A stretch of DNA of 64,000 nt from TMED14 sp964475135. GTDB lineage: Bacteria > Bacteroidota > Bacteroidia > Flavobacteriales > Schleiferiaceae. This document shows positions 33,067-41,744 of this stretch, one piece after another. The notes below the pieces were generated by a model that saw nothing but the letters and a program-made list of their open reading frames with translations, was not told where the DNA came from and made no database searches. Each line of letters starts with the position of its first letter. Within the stretch, counting starts at the first letter, position 1. Location of the stretch: contig CAYYWL010000004.1 in NCBI GenBank assembly GCA_964475135.1, positions 1 through 64,000 of the forward strand, written 5' to 3'. The translations under genes were made by a program, and so were the position numbers.

Positions 33067-34832
33067 ACCGAGCTCCGATTCGCGAACTGCCGGAATCGGT
33101 GGCCAACCTCGTGGCCGCTGGCGAAGTCGTACAGCGGCCCTCCTCTGTAGTTAAAGAACTCGTTGAGAACGCATTGGATGCAGGCGCTACCGAAATTGAA
33201 GTTACGCTAAGCCAAGCTGGACGGACCCGCATTCAGGTACGCGACAACGGTCACGGGATTGATCCTGAGGATTTGCCGTTGGCTTTAGTTCGCCATGCGA
33301 CGTCAAAGCTCCGAGAGCCAGACGACCTTTTCGCCCTGACCACCATGGGGTTTCGCGGAGAAGCCCTCGCGTCGATGGCCGCCGTGGGACAGCTCAAGCT
33401 TCGCTCCCGAACCGCCGACTATGAGTTGGGCATTGAACTTCGCTGTTCGGGCGGCAACCACGAGGGCAGCAGTCCTAGTCCCGGCCCTATCGGGACTACC
33501 GTGACGCTGGACAACCTTTTTTTTAACGTCCCTGCCCGACGCCAGTTTTTGAAGTCCGACACAGTTGAGTTCCGCCACGTGCTTGAAACGTTTGATGCAT
33601 TGGCCCTCGCCCACCCCGAAGTACGCATGATTCTCAAGCACAACGGCAGCGACGAACGCGTCCTCGAGCCCGGAAACGTACGGCAGCGTGCGACCGCAGT
33701 GCTCGGACGGCGGAGCAACGAGCAGTTGGTCCCGGTCGAAGAACCCACCGACTTAGTGGTCGTGCATGGATTCGTACTTCGGCCCGAAGCAGCGCGCAAA
33801 ACCCGCGGCGACCAGTACCTGTTTGTGAACCGCCGCACGGTGCGCAGCCCCTACATCCACCGCGCCGTACTCGAGGCTTTTGAGGGCTTGATTGCTGGCG
33901 ACCAGCACCCGGCCTACGTCCTATTTCTCGAACTCGACCCCGAGCGCATCGACGTCAACGTGCACCCCGCCAAGACTGAAATCAAGTTCGACGATGAACG
34001 CGGAGTCTACGCCATGGTGCGCAGCGCCGTGCGCCGCGCCCTGGGAATCCACCAGATTGCACCCACCCTTGACTTTGAGGTACCTGTGGGCGAGCACATT
34101 GACTGGAGCACACGCAGCAAGCCCGACGCCCCCGGGGTCTACGTCAATACGAACTTCAACCCCTTTGCCGCGGAACCTTCGCGCCCCAGCAGCTCCGGAA
34201 TCCGGGCGAACTTGGACTTTTTCGCGCCGCCCACCGAGGCGGAACGCGGAATACAGCGCGAACTAGAACTCCCGAGCCACGGCTGGAACGACGAGTCGCA
34301 CGAGTACACTGTCGAGCGACCAAGCACGACCGGACGCGCCCTCAATGTGGCCGGCATGTACGCCGTGGTACCTATGGCCGAACAGCTTGTAGTGGTGCAC
34401 CTTGAGCGCGCCCAGCGCCGAATCGACCTTGAGCGCTGGACCGACGGCAGCCCGCGCAACGGTCAAAACTGGCTTTTTCCGCTCGAATGGACCCCTCCGC
34501 CCGGATTTGCAGACATCTGGACCGACCGACTCGCAATTTGGGGCTTTGCTTGGGAAGTCTGCGATTCCGAATGGACGTGGACCGCTGGACCCGGATTCTG
34601 TGCCCCCGAAGCTGCCATCGACTGGCTCGAGGGACTCTCACGGATTGACTCCGAAGACGATAGCGAACTGCGCACCTGGATCAGTCAGTGGCTCAGCGCC
34701 CATCCGAGGCGGCAACCTGACGTCCAAGACGTCATGGACCGACTTTTTGCGTGCAGCGACCCCTGGACCGACGACCTTGGTCGTCCCACCGCCCGCTTGC
34801 TCAATGCCGACGAACTTGCCCGATTCTTTTAA
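33063..34832 (+). CDS. mutL: DNA mismatch repair protein MutL
   Basis: A 589-residue GHKL ATPase coordinating mismatch repair. Motif I KELVENALDAGATEIEV with the Mg-binding Asn, motif II VRDNGHGIDPEDL, and motif III TMGFRGEALASMAAVGQL are complete. LFFNVPARRQFLKS and NVHPAKTEIKF mark the N-terminal domain. The middle linker (about 330-400) is Pro/Ser-rich. I do not see the DQHAxxER endonuclease motif clearly: the C-terminal region has the equivalent AEQLVVVHLERAQRRIDLER. The DQHA segment is therefore replaced by VHLERAQRR, so nuclease activity may be absent. Co-translated with the small tail-anchored gene. Confidence 0.95.
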   Translation: MNRAPIRELPESVANLVAAGEVVQRPSSVVKELVENALDAGATEIEVTLSQAGRTRIQVRDNGHGIDPEDLPLALVRHATSKLREPDDLFALTTMGFRGEALASMAAVGQLKLRSRTADYELGIELRCSGGNHEGSSPSPGPIGTTVTLDNLFFNVPARRQFLKSDTVEFRHVLETFDALALAHPEVRMILKHNGSDERVLEPGNVRQRATAVLGRRSNEQLVPVEEPTDLVVVHGFVLRPEAARKTRGDQYLFVNRRTVRSPYIHRAVLEAFEGLIAGDQHPAYVLFLELDPERIDVNVHPAKTEIKFDDERGVYAMVRSAVRRALGIHQIAPTLDFEVPVGEHIDWSTRSKPDAPGVYVNTNFNPFAAEPSRPSSSGIRANLDFFAPPTEAERGIQRELELPSHGWNDESHEYTVERPSTTGRALNVAGMYAVVPMAEQLVVVHLERAQRRIDLERWTDGSPRNGQNWLFPLEWTPPPGFADIWTDRLAIWGFAWEVCDSEWTWTAGPGFCAPEAAIDWLEGLSRIDSEDDSELRTWISQWLSAHPRRQPDVQDVMDRLFACSDPWTDDLGRPTARLLNADELARFF

Positions 34833-34835
34833 ACT

Positions 34836-35522
34836 ATGTACTACCGCCCCTCTGGCTTCAGCTTTCTTCCGCCGGTTGTTAAAAACCTGCTGATTATTAA
34901 CGGACTCGCATTTTTTGCCACCATCGTCTTTGGGCGAATGGGAATCGATGTGATTGGACGTTTCGGGCTCTACTTGCCCACCAGCGACCTGTTCAAGCCC
35001 TTTCAGCTCGTCACCCACCTCTTTTTGCACGATACGGGCGGGCTCGGGCACATCCTCGGCAACATGTTCGCGCTGTGGATGTTTGGAACTCCGCTCGAGA
35101 ACCGCTGGGGAAGCCAACGCTTTCTGCTCTACTACTTTGTGACCGGATTTGGCGCGGCCGCCCTGCACCTCGGAGTCAACTACTGGGAATACGTTCAGGC
35201 CTTTAACCTGCACGCCGCAACGGGCAGTGGCGAAGCCCTATACTTTATGCAGTCGCTGGCGATGACGCCGACGGTCGGAGCCTCCGGCGCCGTATTTGGA
35301 CTGCTCCTCGGATTTGGCATGATGTACCCCAACCAGCAGATCTACCTCTACTTTCTCTTGCCGATCAAGGCCAAGTACTTTGTGGCGATCTACGGCCTTT
35401 TCGAACTCTTCAACGGAGTCGCCAATTCAGGATCCAGCATTGCCCACTTTGCCCACGTCGGCGGAATGATTTTTGGGTTCCTTCTCATCAAACGCTGGCA
35501 GTCCAGCGGAACTCGATTCTAA
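34836..35522 (+). CDS. Rhomboid-family intramembrane serine protease 1
   Basis: A 228-residue membrane protein with six or seven hydrophobic segments. Catalytic Ser is in TVGASGAVFGLLLGFG (Ser near residue 150) and catalytic His in IAHFAHVGGM (near 207). HLFLHDTGGLGHILGNMFAL supplies the conserved His/Asn of the oxyanion region. A long loop between helices 2 and 3 (NYWEYVQAFNLHAATGSGEA) is typical of Bacteroidota rhomboids. It begins 3 bp after mutL and is followed 12 bp later by a second rhomboid. Confidence 0.93.
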   Translation: MYYRPSGFSFLPPVVKNLLIINGLAFFATIVFGRMGIDVIGRFGLYLPTSDLFKPFQLVTHLFLHDTGGLGHILGNMFALWMFGTPLENRWGSQRFLLYYFVTGFGAAALHLGVNYWEYVQAFNLHAATGSGEALYFMQSLAMTPTVGASGAVFGLLLGFGMMYPNQQIYLYFLLPIKAKYFVAIYGLFELFNGVANSGSSIAHFAHVGGMIFGFLLIKRWQSSGTRF

Positions 35523-35534
35523 ACTATTCCGCCC

Positions 35535-36344
35535 GTGCGCCCCGCCGACCAAATTCGCCTGTGGATCCAGCAGAGCCCCATTCACCGCCTCATCGCGGGG
35601 TTGGTGCTCGTCTTTTTGGTTCAGACCGGATTTGAACTCGCCGGATGGGCCCTCGGCTGGCCCGCCGAGCACGGAATGCTTCGCTTTTTTGCCCTTCACA
35701 CCGGCGGAATCCAGCCCCTCACCCAGCCCTGGACTCTATTGACCTACGGCGCACTGCACTACGGCCTGCTCCACCTTGTGTTCAACGCGCTGACGCTCTA
35801 CTTCACCGCCTCGCTGCTCGAGACGCTGTGGCCTGCGCCGCGCATCCTTCGCCTCTTTGTGGTGGGCGTCGTGGTGGGTGCCCTCGGAGCCTGGTTCGCC
35901 GGAATCTGGCGTCCCGCCGTGGTCGTGGGCGCCTCTGCCGGAGTCTATGCCGTGTTCACCGCCGCGGCCGTGCGCATGCCCGACTTTAAGGTCCGCCTCT
36001 TTTTTATCCTAGAACTCAAGCTGTGGATCGTACTGGCCATTCTGCTGGGCATGGACGTCATTGGACTCTTCTCGCCCGACACGACCGCGAGGGCAGCGCA
36101 TTTGGCCGGAGCCGCCGCCGGTTGGTTCCTCGCAAGCCGACCCCATTTGCTCGACTGGTCGTGGTCGAATGTGACCGCGAAGCGGTTCCGCACCACGTCC
36201 ACAAAGCCCCAAAGCCCGCTTAGCATAGTGCGCCCGAACGAGCCCAGCCTTGACCAGCTGCTCGACAAAATTTCGGCCAAAGGCTACGATTCACTCACCG
36301 CTCACGAACGCAAAGTCCTTGCTCGCCACAGCCAAACGAAGTAA
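35535..36344 (+). CDS. Rhomboid-family intramembrane serine protease 2
   Basis: A 269-residue membrane protein, clearly related to but distinct from its upstream neighbour. Catalytic Ser is in VVGASAGVYAVFTAA (near residue 134) and His in RAAHLAGAAAGWFLA (near 191). LLTYGALHYGLLHLVFNALT carries the conserved H...N. The soluble C-terminal tail (residues about 215-269) ends with a helical KISAKGYDSLTAHERKVLAR segment. This tail matches the short C-terminal helix common in Bacteroidota rhomboids. The start is GTG 35535 (VRPADQIRLW), 12 bp after the first rhomboid. Confidence 0.9.
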   Translation: MRPADQIRLWIQQSPIHRLIAGLVLVFLVQTGFELAGWALGWPAEHGMLRFFALHTGGIQPLTQPWTLLTYGALHYGLLHLVFNALTLYFTASLLETLWPAPRILRLFVVGVVVGALGAWFAGIWRPAVVVGASAGVYAVFTAAAVRMPDFKVRLFFILELKLWIVLAILLGMDVIGLFSPDTTARAAHLAGAAAGWFLASRPHLLDWSWSNVTAKRFRTTSTKPQSPLSIVRPNEPSLDQLLDKISAKGYDSLTAHERKVLARHSQTK

Positions 36345-37362
36345 GTGGGGCCGCCGGTGGTGGTGGATTCCGCAGCTGCTCGCCCTTCCTGTTACGGGGC
36401 TGGCCTGGATGGGTATGGCCACGGACGTCGCGCTGCTTGCTCCGCTCAGCCTGCTGCTGCCCTATTTGGTGCTGTACCACGTGCTTTGGAGCCTGATGGC
36501 CACCGCCCACCTTCACCCTTCGGCCCTTTTGGGCGGAACCTTGCTCGCCCTCTTCTGGACTCCGATGGGCAGCTGGATGCAGGTGCGCACCCCTCCCTCG
36601 CATTCGCTGGGGCCGCATCATTCGGTGGCGTCGTGGAACGTGCACCACTGGCGCAACCGCACCTGGACCGAAGATTCGGCGACCGTGGCCGAAATGGCGC
36701 AGTTCGCGCTTGACCTGGACGCCGAAATCCTCGCCCTTCAGGACGTTCGGGGCGGAACCGCGGCCGAAGCCTCGCTTCGCGCCGCGCTACCCTACCGCGT
36801 GGCGGCCTTTGATCTTGCCCTGTACAGCCGCTACCCCATCGTGCAGTGGGATCAAGTGGAATTTCCGGGGGATTCCGGACGCATTGGGTTCATATGGGCC
36901 GATGTGCTGCTGCCCGAGGGCGACACGCTGCGCGTGGCCAACGTCCACCTGGTCAGCACCGACGTGGACCTGCGCGAAGCCCAGTCCGAGCAGGCCAAAG
37001 CCGGATGGTGGCAAAGCGCCAAATTGCTTTTGCGCCGCATGGTGCGCCGCGCCGAACCGCGTTCGGTTCAGGCCGAGGCCCTTGCCGCCTGGTGGGCAGA
37101 GAGCCCGCGACCCGTGGTGGTTTTGGGCGACTTCAACGACGGCCCTACGTCAGCTACGCACCGCCGCCTGCGTGGCCTTGGTCGCGACAGCTTCATTCAG
37201 TGCGGAGCCGGTTGGGGAAGCACCTACCGCGGACTTCGCCTCGTACCCCTGCGCATCGATTGGGTGTGGACCAGCGGACCCTGGACCGCCCTCGAGCACC
37301 GCGTCGTCAAGCAAACGTGGAGCGACCACAACCCCGTGCGGGTGGCCATTTCGGGCAATTAG
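36319..37362 (+). CDS. Endonuclease/exonuclease/phosphatase (EEP) family protein, membrane-anchored
   Basis: About 347 residues. Two or three N-terminal hydrophobic segments (WWWIPQLLALPVTGLAWMGM; LLAPLSLLLPYLVLYHVLWS) are followed by an EEP domain. That domain has ASWNVHHWRN, DLDAEILALQDVRGG (metal-binding Glu replaced by Gln-Asp), VLGDFNDGPTSATHRRL and a terminal TWSDHNPVRVAI with the catalytic SDH motif. Substrate may be nucleic acid or a phospho-lipid or inositol. The start is uncertain: no ATG fits, and I favour the TTG at 36319, overlapping rhomboid 2 by 26 bp. The TAG stop begins a heptad repeat shared with the opposite-strand gene. Confidence 0.85.
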   Translation: MLATAKRSKWGRRWWWIPQLLALPVTGLAWMGMATDVALLAPLSLLLPYLVLYHVLWSLMATAHLHPSALLGGTLLALFWTPMGSWMQVRTPPSHSLGPHHSVASWNVHHWRNRTWTEDSATVAEMAQFALDLDAEILALQDVRGGTAAEASLRAALPYRVAAFDLALYSRYPIVQWDQVEFPGDSGRIGFIWADVLLPEGDTLRVANVHLVSTDVDLREAQSEQAKAGWWQSAKLLLRRMVRRAEPRSVQAEALAAWWAESPRPVVVLGDFNDGPTSATHRRLRGLGRDSFIQCGAGWGSTYRGLRLVPLRIDWVWTSGPWTALEHRVVKQTWSDHNPVRVAISGN

Positions 37363-37387
37363 TTGCTAGCTGCTAGTTGCTGGCTTT
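37360..37387. repeat. 7-bp tandem repeat that supplies the stop codons of two convergent genes
   Basis: TAGTTGC, TAGCTGC, TAGTTGC and TGGCTTT follow one another. The first TAG is the stop of the EEP gene on the plus strand. On the minus strand the same array encodes the last residues KASN and the TAG stop of the substrate-binding protein. Confidence 0.85.
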
Positions 37388-39007
37388 GCGGACCCTCCGC
37401 AAGTCCAATTCATTCATGGGGTGCGGTGGCGGACCAATCCATTCCCTGGGCCACGCCCTGAGGCTGACGTCGTAAAAGAGCGGAATAAGGGCGGCTTGGC
37501 GGTGAAGTTCCGTGTCGAGCTGGGCGGCCTGCTGAATGCGTTGGATGGGATTGGATTCCGTGCGAAACGCGTTGTAACCGTTTAACCCGCTGAATCCGCT
37601 AACGTTGGGGCCGCCCGATTCGCCGTAGAGCATGAGGTAGTTGCTCGGGTCGGGGTAGTCGGCAATCCAGCTCGCCCGGTACAGGCCGAGGCGACCCTGG
37701 GACTTGTCTTCGCGAAAGGTGGCCGACGTCAACACCTGGACTTCGACCGGCAGGCCGAGTTGGGTCCAGGAACTTTGAAGAAATTCCGCCACATCCCGGT
37801 ACGAGGCGGTGGTGCTCAGAACGAGCGCTGGGGTTCCGGGCTTGGGGCGACCGTCGGCAGTCAGCAACCCCGCTGCAGTGAGCAGTATTCGGGCGGAATC
37901 AGGTCGGTAGCTCCACGGCGTGGCCCAATCTTCGGCGGGGCGGTAGCCGGGCATGCCGGCAGGTAGGATTCCGCCGTGAGCCGGAACACCCAAGCCGTTT
38001 TTGAGGTAGCGAATGATTCCGTCGCGGTCCACCGCCCAGTTCAGGGCCCGCCGAACCCGCACGTCGGCGAGGTAGCTCGGGTTGCTGGGACCGTAGCGCA
38101 CTACCAAGAATTCCGTGTTGAGAAAGGGCGCCGTGCGCTGGGTGAATTGATTGCGCCACTGGGCCTTAAGGCTGCCGTCGGAGTCGAGCCACTGGTCCTT
38201 GTAGCTGGGATCAATGCCCGTCAAAAAGTCCAGTTCACCCTGCACAAAGGCCATAAAGGCAGATTGGCGGTCGGGCGTAAACGTGATGCTCACAGCCTCG
38301 AGGTAGGGCAGTTGCTGCCCCTCGGCGTCGCGCTCGGCGTAGTTAGGGTGGCGTCTTAGGACCAGTTTTTGGCCGCGCTGCCAAGCTTTGAACTGAAATG
38401 GCCCGGACCCTACGGGGTGCTCGCTGAGTTCCGCTCCGTAGCGGGCGATCGCCTGGCGCGGAACCACCGCCGTGTAGGGCACGCTCAATTTGCTCCACAG
38501 CGCCGGATCTGGCGTCTTCAGGGCGAAGACGAGCGAATCGGGCGTCGCGGCCCACACCGAATCGAGGGTTTCGAGCAGCCATGCTCCGGGTGAGGCCGTT
38601 GCCGAGCTTTTGAGGCGCTGAAGGCTTGCGGCGACGTCGTGGGCGTCGAGGTGATGCTCTTGCCCTTCGAAGCAGGGGTCGTCGTGGGTGGTAAAGTCGG
38701 TGCGGATGCGGATTCCGCCACGAAGGCCGCCGGGCGCGCTGCCCCAAGCCTCGGCGAGTAGCCCGCGAAGCTGGCCCGTCGAGTCGGTCTCAAACAAGGT
38801 GGTGTAGAGCTGCCGGATCACCCAGTTGTGGGCCTGATCGCGGGCAAATGCGGGGTCGAGCGACGAAATTCCACTTGCCTCGTTGTAGCGAAAGAGCAAG
38901 CCCTCAGAACTGCTTTTTTCGGACTGGCACTGCAGGGCGAGGAAGGCCACTGCGCCAGCGGCAAGCAGGCGCCCTAGGCGCGCAGAATTCCAAGCAAAAC
39001 GAAGCAT
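37373..39007 (-). CDS. Extracytoplasmic peptide-binding lipoprotein (ABC transporter SBP family 5)
   Basis: A 544-residue lipoprotein. Signal peptide LGRLLAAGAVAFLALQC has the lipobox Cys. Family-5 features include SGISSLDPAFARDQAHNWVI, LYTTLFETDSTGQLRGLLAE, ELSEHPVGSGPFQFKAWQRG, VRRALNWAVDRDGII and DYPDPSNYLMLYGESGGP. It probably binds oligopeptides for a Dpp/Opp-type importer. No permease or ATPase gene adjoins it. The ATG at 39005-39007 follows a consensus promoter box; the frame runs on to 39697 without family-like sequence, antisense to mtaB. Its last codons are in a heptad repeat. Confidence 0.9.
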   Translation of the reverse strand: MLRFAWNSARLGRLLAAGAVAFLALQCQSEKSSSEGLLFRYNEASGISSLDPAFARDQAHNWVIRQLYTTLFETDSTGQLRGLLAEAWGSAPGGLRGGIRIRTDFTTHDDPCFEGQEHHLDAHDVAASLQRLKSSATASPGAWLLETLDSVWAATPDSLVFALKTPDPALWSKLSVPYTAVVPRQAIARYGAELSEHPVGSGPFQFKAWQRGQKLVLRRHPNYAERDAEGQQLPYLEAVSITFTPDRQSAFMAFVQGELDFLTGIDPSYKDQWLDSDGSLKAQWRNQFTQRTAPFLNTEFLVVRYGPSNPSYLADVRVRRALNWAVDRDGIIRYLKNGLGVPAHGGILPAGMPGYRPAEDWATPWSYRPDSARILLTAAGLLTADGRPKPGTPALVLSTTASYRDVAEFLQSSWTQLGLPVEVQVLTSATFREDKSQGRLGLYRASWIADYPDPSNYLMLYGESGGPNVSGFSGLNGYNAFRTESNPIQRIQQAAQLDTELHRQAALIPLFYDVSLRAWPREWIGPPPHPMNELDLRRVRKASN

Positions 39008-39014
39008 TTCGGGC

Positions 39015-39022
39015 CAAAGATA
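39015..39022 (-). promoter_or_regulatory. -7 promoter element TATCTTTG of the peptide-binding lipoprotein
   Basis: An exact TAnnTTTG match on the minus strand, 7 nt before the ATG at 39007. It confirms the short start. Confidence 0.6.
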
Positions 39023-39037
39023 GCCGCGAAAATTCGC

Positions 39038-39045
39038 TATTTTCG
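39038..39045 (+). promoter_or_regulatory. Near-consensus -7 element TATTTTCG of mtaB
   Basis: One mismatch to TAnnTTTG, 4 nt before the mtaB ATG at 39050. It lies back to back with the divergent TATCTTTG box at 39015. Confidence 0.4.
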
Positions 39046-39049
39046 CAGG

Positions 39050-40396
39050 ATGCTTCCCACCGGACTTCGCGCGTCGTTTCACACCCTTGGGTGCAAGCTC
39101 AATTTTGCCGAAACCAGCACACTGGCGCGCGATCTGTACGCGGCGGGCTTTGTGCGCACCGACTTTGGCGAGGCGGCCGATGTGGCCGTCATCAATACCT
39201 GTTCGGTAACCCAAGAAGCGGATAAGGAGACGCGCGGACTCGTGCGCCAAGCGCTCCGCGCCAACCCCGAGTGCTTTGTCGTGATTACCGGATGCTACGC
39301 CCAGCTTCGCCCGAGTGAAATCGCCGCCATGGAAGGGGTTGACCTCGTGCTTGGGGCCAAAGAAAAACCCTTTCTGCGCCAGTTTTTGAGCGACCTGCGC
39401 AAGCGGCCCGAGGCTGAAGTTCACGCGTGCGAAATCCACGACGTCGACCAGTACCACGCCGCCTACAGCATGGGCGACCGCACCCGCGCCTTCTTGAAGG
39501 TTCAGGACGGGTGCGACTACGTCTGCACGTACTGCACGATTCCGATGGCCCGCGGCGTAAGCCGTTCCGCCCCACTCGACCAAGTGGTGACGCAGGCCCG
39601 CGAACTGGCCGCCCAAGGCGTGCTCGAGGTGGTGCTTACGGGCGTCAACGTCGGCGACTACGGCAAGGGCGAGCACGGCAGCAAGCGCCATGATCACACG
39701 TTTTTAGAACTGGTTCAGGCCCTTGACCAGGTCGACGGGCTGGACCGACTGCGGATTTCGAGCATCGAACCCAACCTGCTTCGCGACGAAATCATCGACT
39801 TTACGGCGCAGAGCGCGCGCTGGGTTCCGCACTTTCACATTCCGCTGCAGAGCGGCAACAACGAGGTGCTGGGCTGGATGAAGCGCCGATACCGCCGCGA
39901 ACTCTACGCCGAGCGCGTGGCCCGCATCATCGATCGCATGCCCGACGCCGCCATTGGGGTGGACGTGATCGTCGGCTTTCCGGGCGAAACCGAGGACCAC
40001 TTTCTCGACACCTACCGGTTTTTGGAGGCGCTTCCCATCGCCTACCTGCACGTATTCACGTACTCAGAACGACCCGGAACCGAGGCCATTCACCTCGAAG
40101 GCGTCGTACAGCAGACCGAACGAAAGGCGCGCAACCGCCGCCTGCGCCTCTTGAGCGCCATCAAACAGCGCGAATTTTACGAGCGCCACCTGGGCACGTT
40201 GCGTCGCGTGGTTTGGGAGCATTCCGAGCGCGACGGCCGCATGCTGGGCTACACCGACAACTACGTGCGGGTTGAGGCCGACTACGATGCGTTGCTGGCC
40301 GGAACCCGCGCCTGGGTCGAACTCACCGAACTCACTCCGCGCGACACGGTGGCCACTCGGCCGGCTGCGGATCCCGCCCAAACCTCGGCCGTATGA
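39050..40396 (+). CDS. mtaB: tRNA t6A37 methylthiotransferase MtaB
   Basis: Radical SAM enzyme that converts t6A37 to ms2t6A37. The 448-residue protein has the N-terminal UPF0004 cluster cysteines C15 (LGCKLNFAET), C51 (INTCSVTQ) and C82 (TGCYAQLRP). The radical-SAM cluster is CDYVCTYC at C155, C159 and C162. GVNVGDYGKG, RISSIEPN and HIPLQSGNNEVLGWMKRRYR are also present, with a C-terminal TRAM-like domain. The MtaB subtype is inferred from the LGCKLNF opening. It starts the six-gene run ending with the LOG gene; the next gene overlaps by 4 bp. Confidence 0.95.
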   Translation: MLPTGLRASFHTLGCKLNFAETSTLARDLYAAGFVRTDFGEAADVAVINTCSVTQEADKETRGLVRQALRANPECFVVITGCYAQLRPSEIAAMEGVDLVLGAKEKPFLRQFLSDLRKRPEAEVHACEIHDVDQYHAAYSMGDRTRAFLKVQDGCDYVCTYCTIPMARGVSRSAPLDQVVTQARELAAQGVLEVVLTGVNVGDYGKGEHGSKRHDHTFLELVQALDQVDGLDRLRISSIEPNLLRDEIIDFTAQSARWVPHFHIPLQSGNNEVLGWMKRRYRRELYAERVARIIDRMPDAAIGVDVIVGFPGETEDHFLDTYRFLEALPIAYLHVFTYSERPGTEAIHLEGVVQQTERKARNRRLRLLSAIKQREFYERHLGTLRRVVWEHSERDGRMLGYTDNYVRVEADYDALLAGTRAWVELTELTPRDTVATRPAADPAQTSAV

Positions 40397-41190
40397 ACAC
40401 GTTAGGGTTCACCGAAGCCGTGCGCGCCGTGGGCGACTGGATCCGCAGCGAACGCCGCGAATTCAACGCCAACCACGTGGAGACCAAGGCACTCAACTCA
40501 CTCGTGAGCTACGTCGACCAGCAGGCAGAGCAGATGCTTATCGAGCGCCTTACCTCGCTGCTTCCCGGCAGCGGAGTACTCGGCGAAGAGGGCGGCGAAT
40601 CCTGGATCGACGGCGGGTTCAACTGGATCATCGACCCGCTCGACGGCACGACCAACTTCATACACGACCTGCCTCCTTATGCCGTGTCTGTGGCGCTGAT
40701 GCAGGACCGCGACCTTGTCTGGGCCGCCGTCTATGAGCTCGGCCAGGGGCGCATGTTTACTGCCGAGCGCGACCGCGGAGCCTTTTGCGACACCCGAGCC
40801 CTCGACGTGCGCCACGGTGCCCCACTGTGCGATGGCTTGGTCGCCACGGGATTCCCCTACCACGAATTTTCGCAGATGCCGCAGTACCTCGAGGCCCTGC
40901 AGGCCTGCTTCCGCGGATCGCGCGGCGTGCGTCGATTCGGCTCAGCCGCAACCGACCTCGCTTGGGTTGCCGACGGACGCTTTCAAGCGTTTTTTGAGCA
41001 CGGGCTAGCCCCCTGGGACGTCGCCGCAGGAATCCTTTTGGTGCGCGAGTCCGGTGGAATCGCTACCGACTTTTTCGGCACGGAATTGGACGACTACGAC
41101 CTCGTTCGCTGCGGCAGCATCGCCGCCGGAAACCCCCAGGCCTACCGCGACCTCATACAACTCACCTCTGACGCCTTTACCCGACCATGA
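40393..41190 (+). CDS. Inositol monophosphatase family protein
   Basis: A 265-residue Mg-dependent phosphatase of the SuhB/CysQ superfamily. It has the metal-binding motifs GVLGEEGGESW (Glu) and WIIDPLDGTTNFIH (DP.DGT.NF, near residue 82). The C-terminal motif LAPWDVAAGILLVRESGG has the WD.AA signature. VDQQAEQMLIERL supplies the early helix. Substrate could be inositol phosphate, fructose bisphosphate or PAP; the sequence alone does not decide. The ATG at 40393 overlaps the mtaB stop (ATGA), and its stop overlaps the rfbC ATG in the same way. Confidence 0.92.
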   Translation: MNTLGFTEAVRAVGDWIRSERREFNANHVETKALNSLVSYVDQQAEQMLIERLTSLLPGSGVLGEEGGESWIDGGFNWIIDPLDGTTNFIHDLPPYAVSVALMQDRDLVWAAVYELGQGRMFTAERDRGAFCDTRALDVRHGAPLCDGLVATGFPYHEFSQMPQYLEALQACFRGSRGVRRFGSAATDLAWVADGRFQAFFEHGLAPWDVAAGILLVRESGGIATDFFGTELDDYDLVRCGSIAAGNPQAYRDLIQLTSDAFTRP

Positions 41191-41744
41191 CGCTGCTCGA
41201 AACCCCGATTCCAGGCCTCATCCTCATGCAACCCCGTGTGTTCGGCGACGAGCGCGGCTACTTCTTTGAGTCGCTGCGCCGCGACGTCTTGCCCGCCGAC
41301 GTGCCTGAATTCGTGCAGCACAACGAGAGCATGAGCAAGCGCGGCGTGCTGCGCGGGCTGCACTTTCAGGTTCCGCCCCGTGCGCAGGGCAAACTGGTTT
41401 CAGTGGTGCGCGGATCCGTCTACGACGTGGCGGTCGACATTCGCGTCGGTTCGCCGACCTACGGCCAGCACTTTGGGCTGGTACTCGATACGGTGACCAA
41501 GCACCGCCTGTACATTCCGCCCGGTTTTGCCCACGGATTCTTGACGCTCGAGGACGACACCGTCTTTCAGTACCTCTGCACCGACTACTACGCGCCTGAG
41601 GCCGAGGGCTGCATCAGCTACGCCGACGCCGACTTGGGCATTGACTGGGGCGGAATCTGGAATTCACCCGAGCCCTTCACCGTGAGCGCCAAAGACCAGG
41701 TTGGTCAAGCGCTTCAAACGTTTCAAAGCCCCTTCACGTGGTGA
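41187..41744 (+). CDS. rfbC: dTDP-4-dehydrorhamnose 3,5-epimerase
   Basis: Cupin-fold epimerase in dTDP-L-rhamnose synthesis for surface polysaccharide. The 185-residue protein has PRVFGDERGYFFESLRRDVL, HNESMSKRGVLRGLHFQVPP with the catalytic His, GSVYDVAVDIRVGSPTYGQH, and the YIPPGFAHGFLTLEDDTVFQ region that precedes the catalytic YxxTD-like CTDYYAPEAEG. Length is typical. The other rhamnose genes (rfbA, rfbB, rfbD) are not in this window, so the operon is a mixed housekeeping one. Confidence 0.95.
   Translation: MTLLETPIPGLILMQPRVFGDERGYFFESLRRDVLPADVPEFVQHNESMSKRGVLRGLHFQVPPRAQGKLVSVVRGSVYDVAVDIRVGSPTYGQHFGLVLDTVTKHRLYIPPGFAHGFLTLEDDTVFQYLCTDYYAPEAEGCISYADADLGIDWGGIWNSPEPFTVSAKDQVGQALQTFQSPFTW

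Noticed and set aside
39008..39697. Upstream extension of the peptide-binding protein frame
   Set aside because: The added 230 residues overlap mtaB antisense; the lipoprotein signal and TATCTTTG box place the start at 39007.
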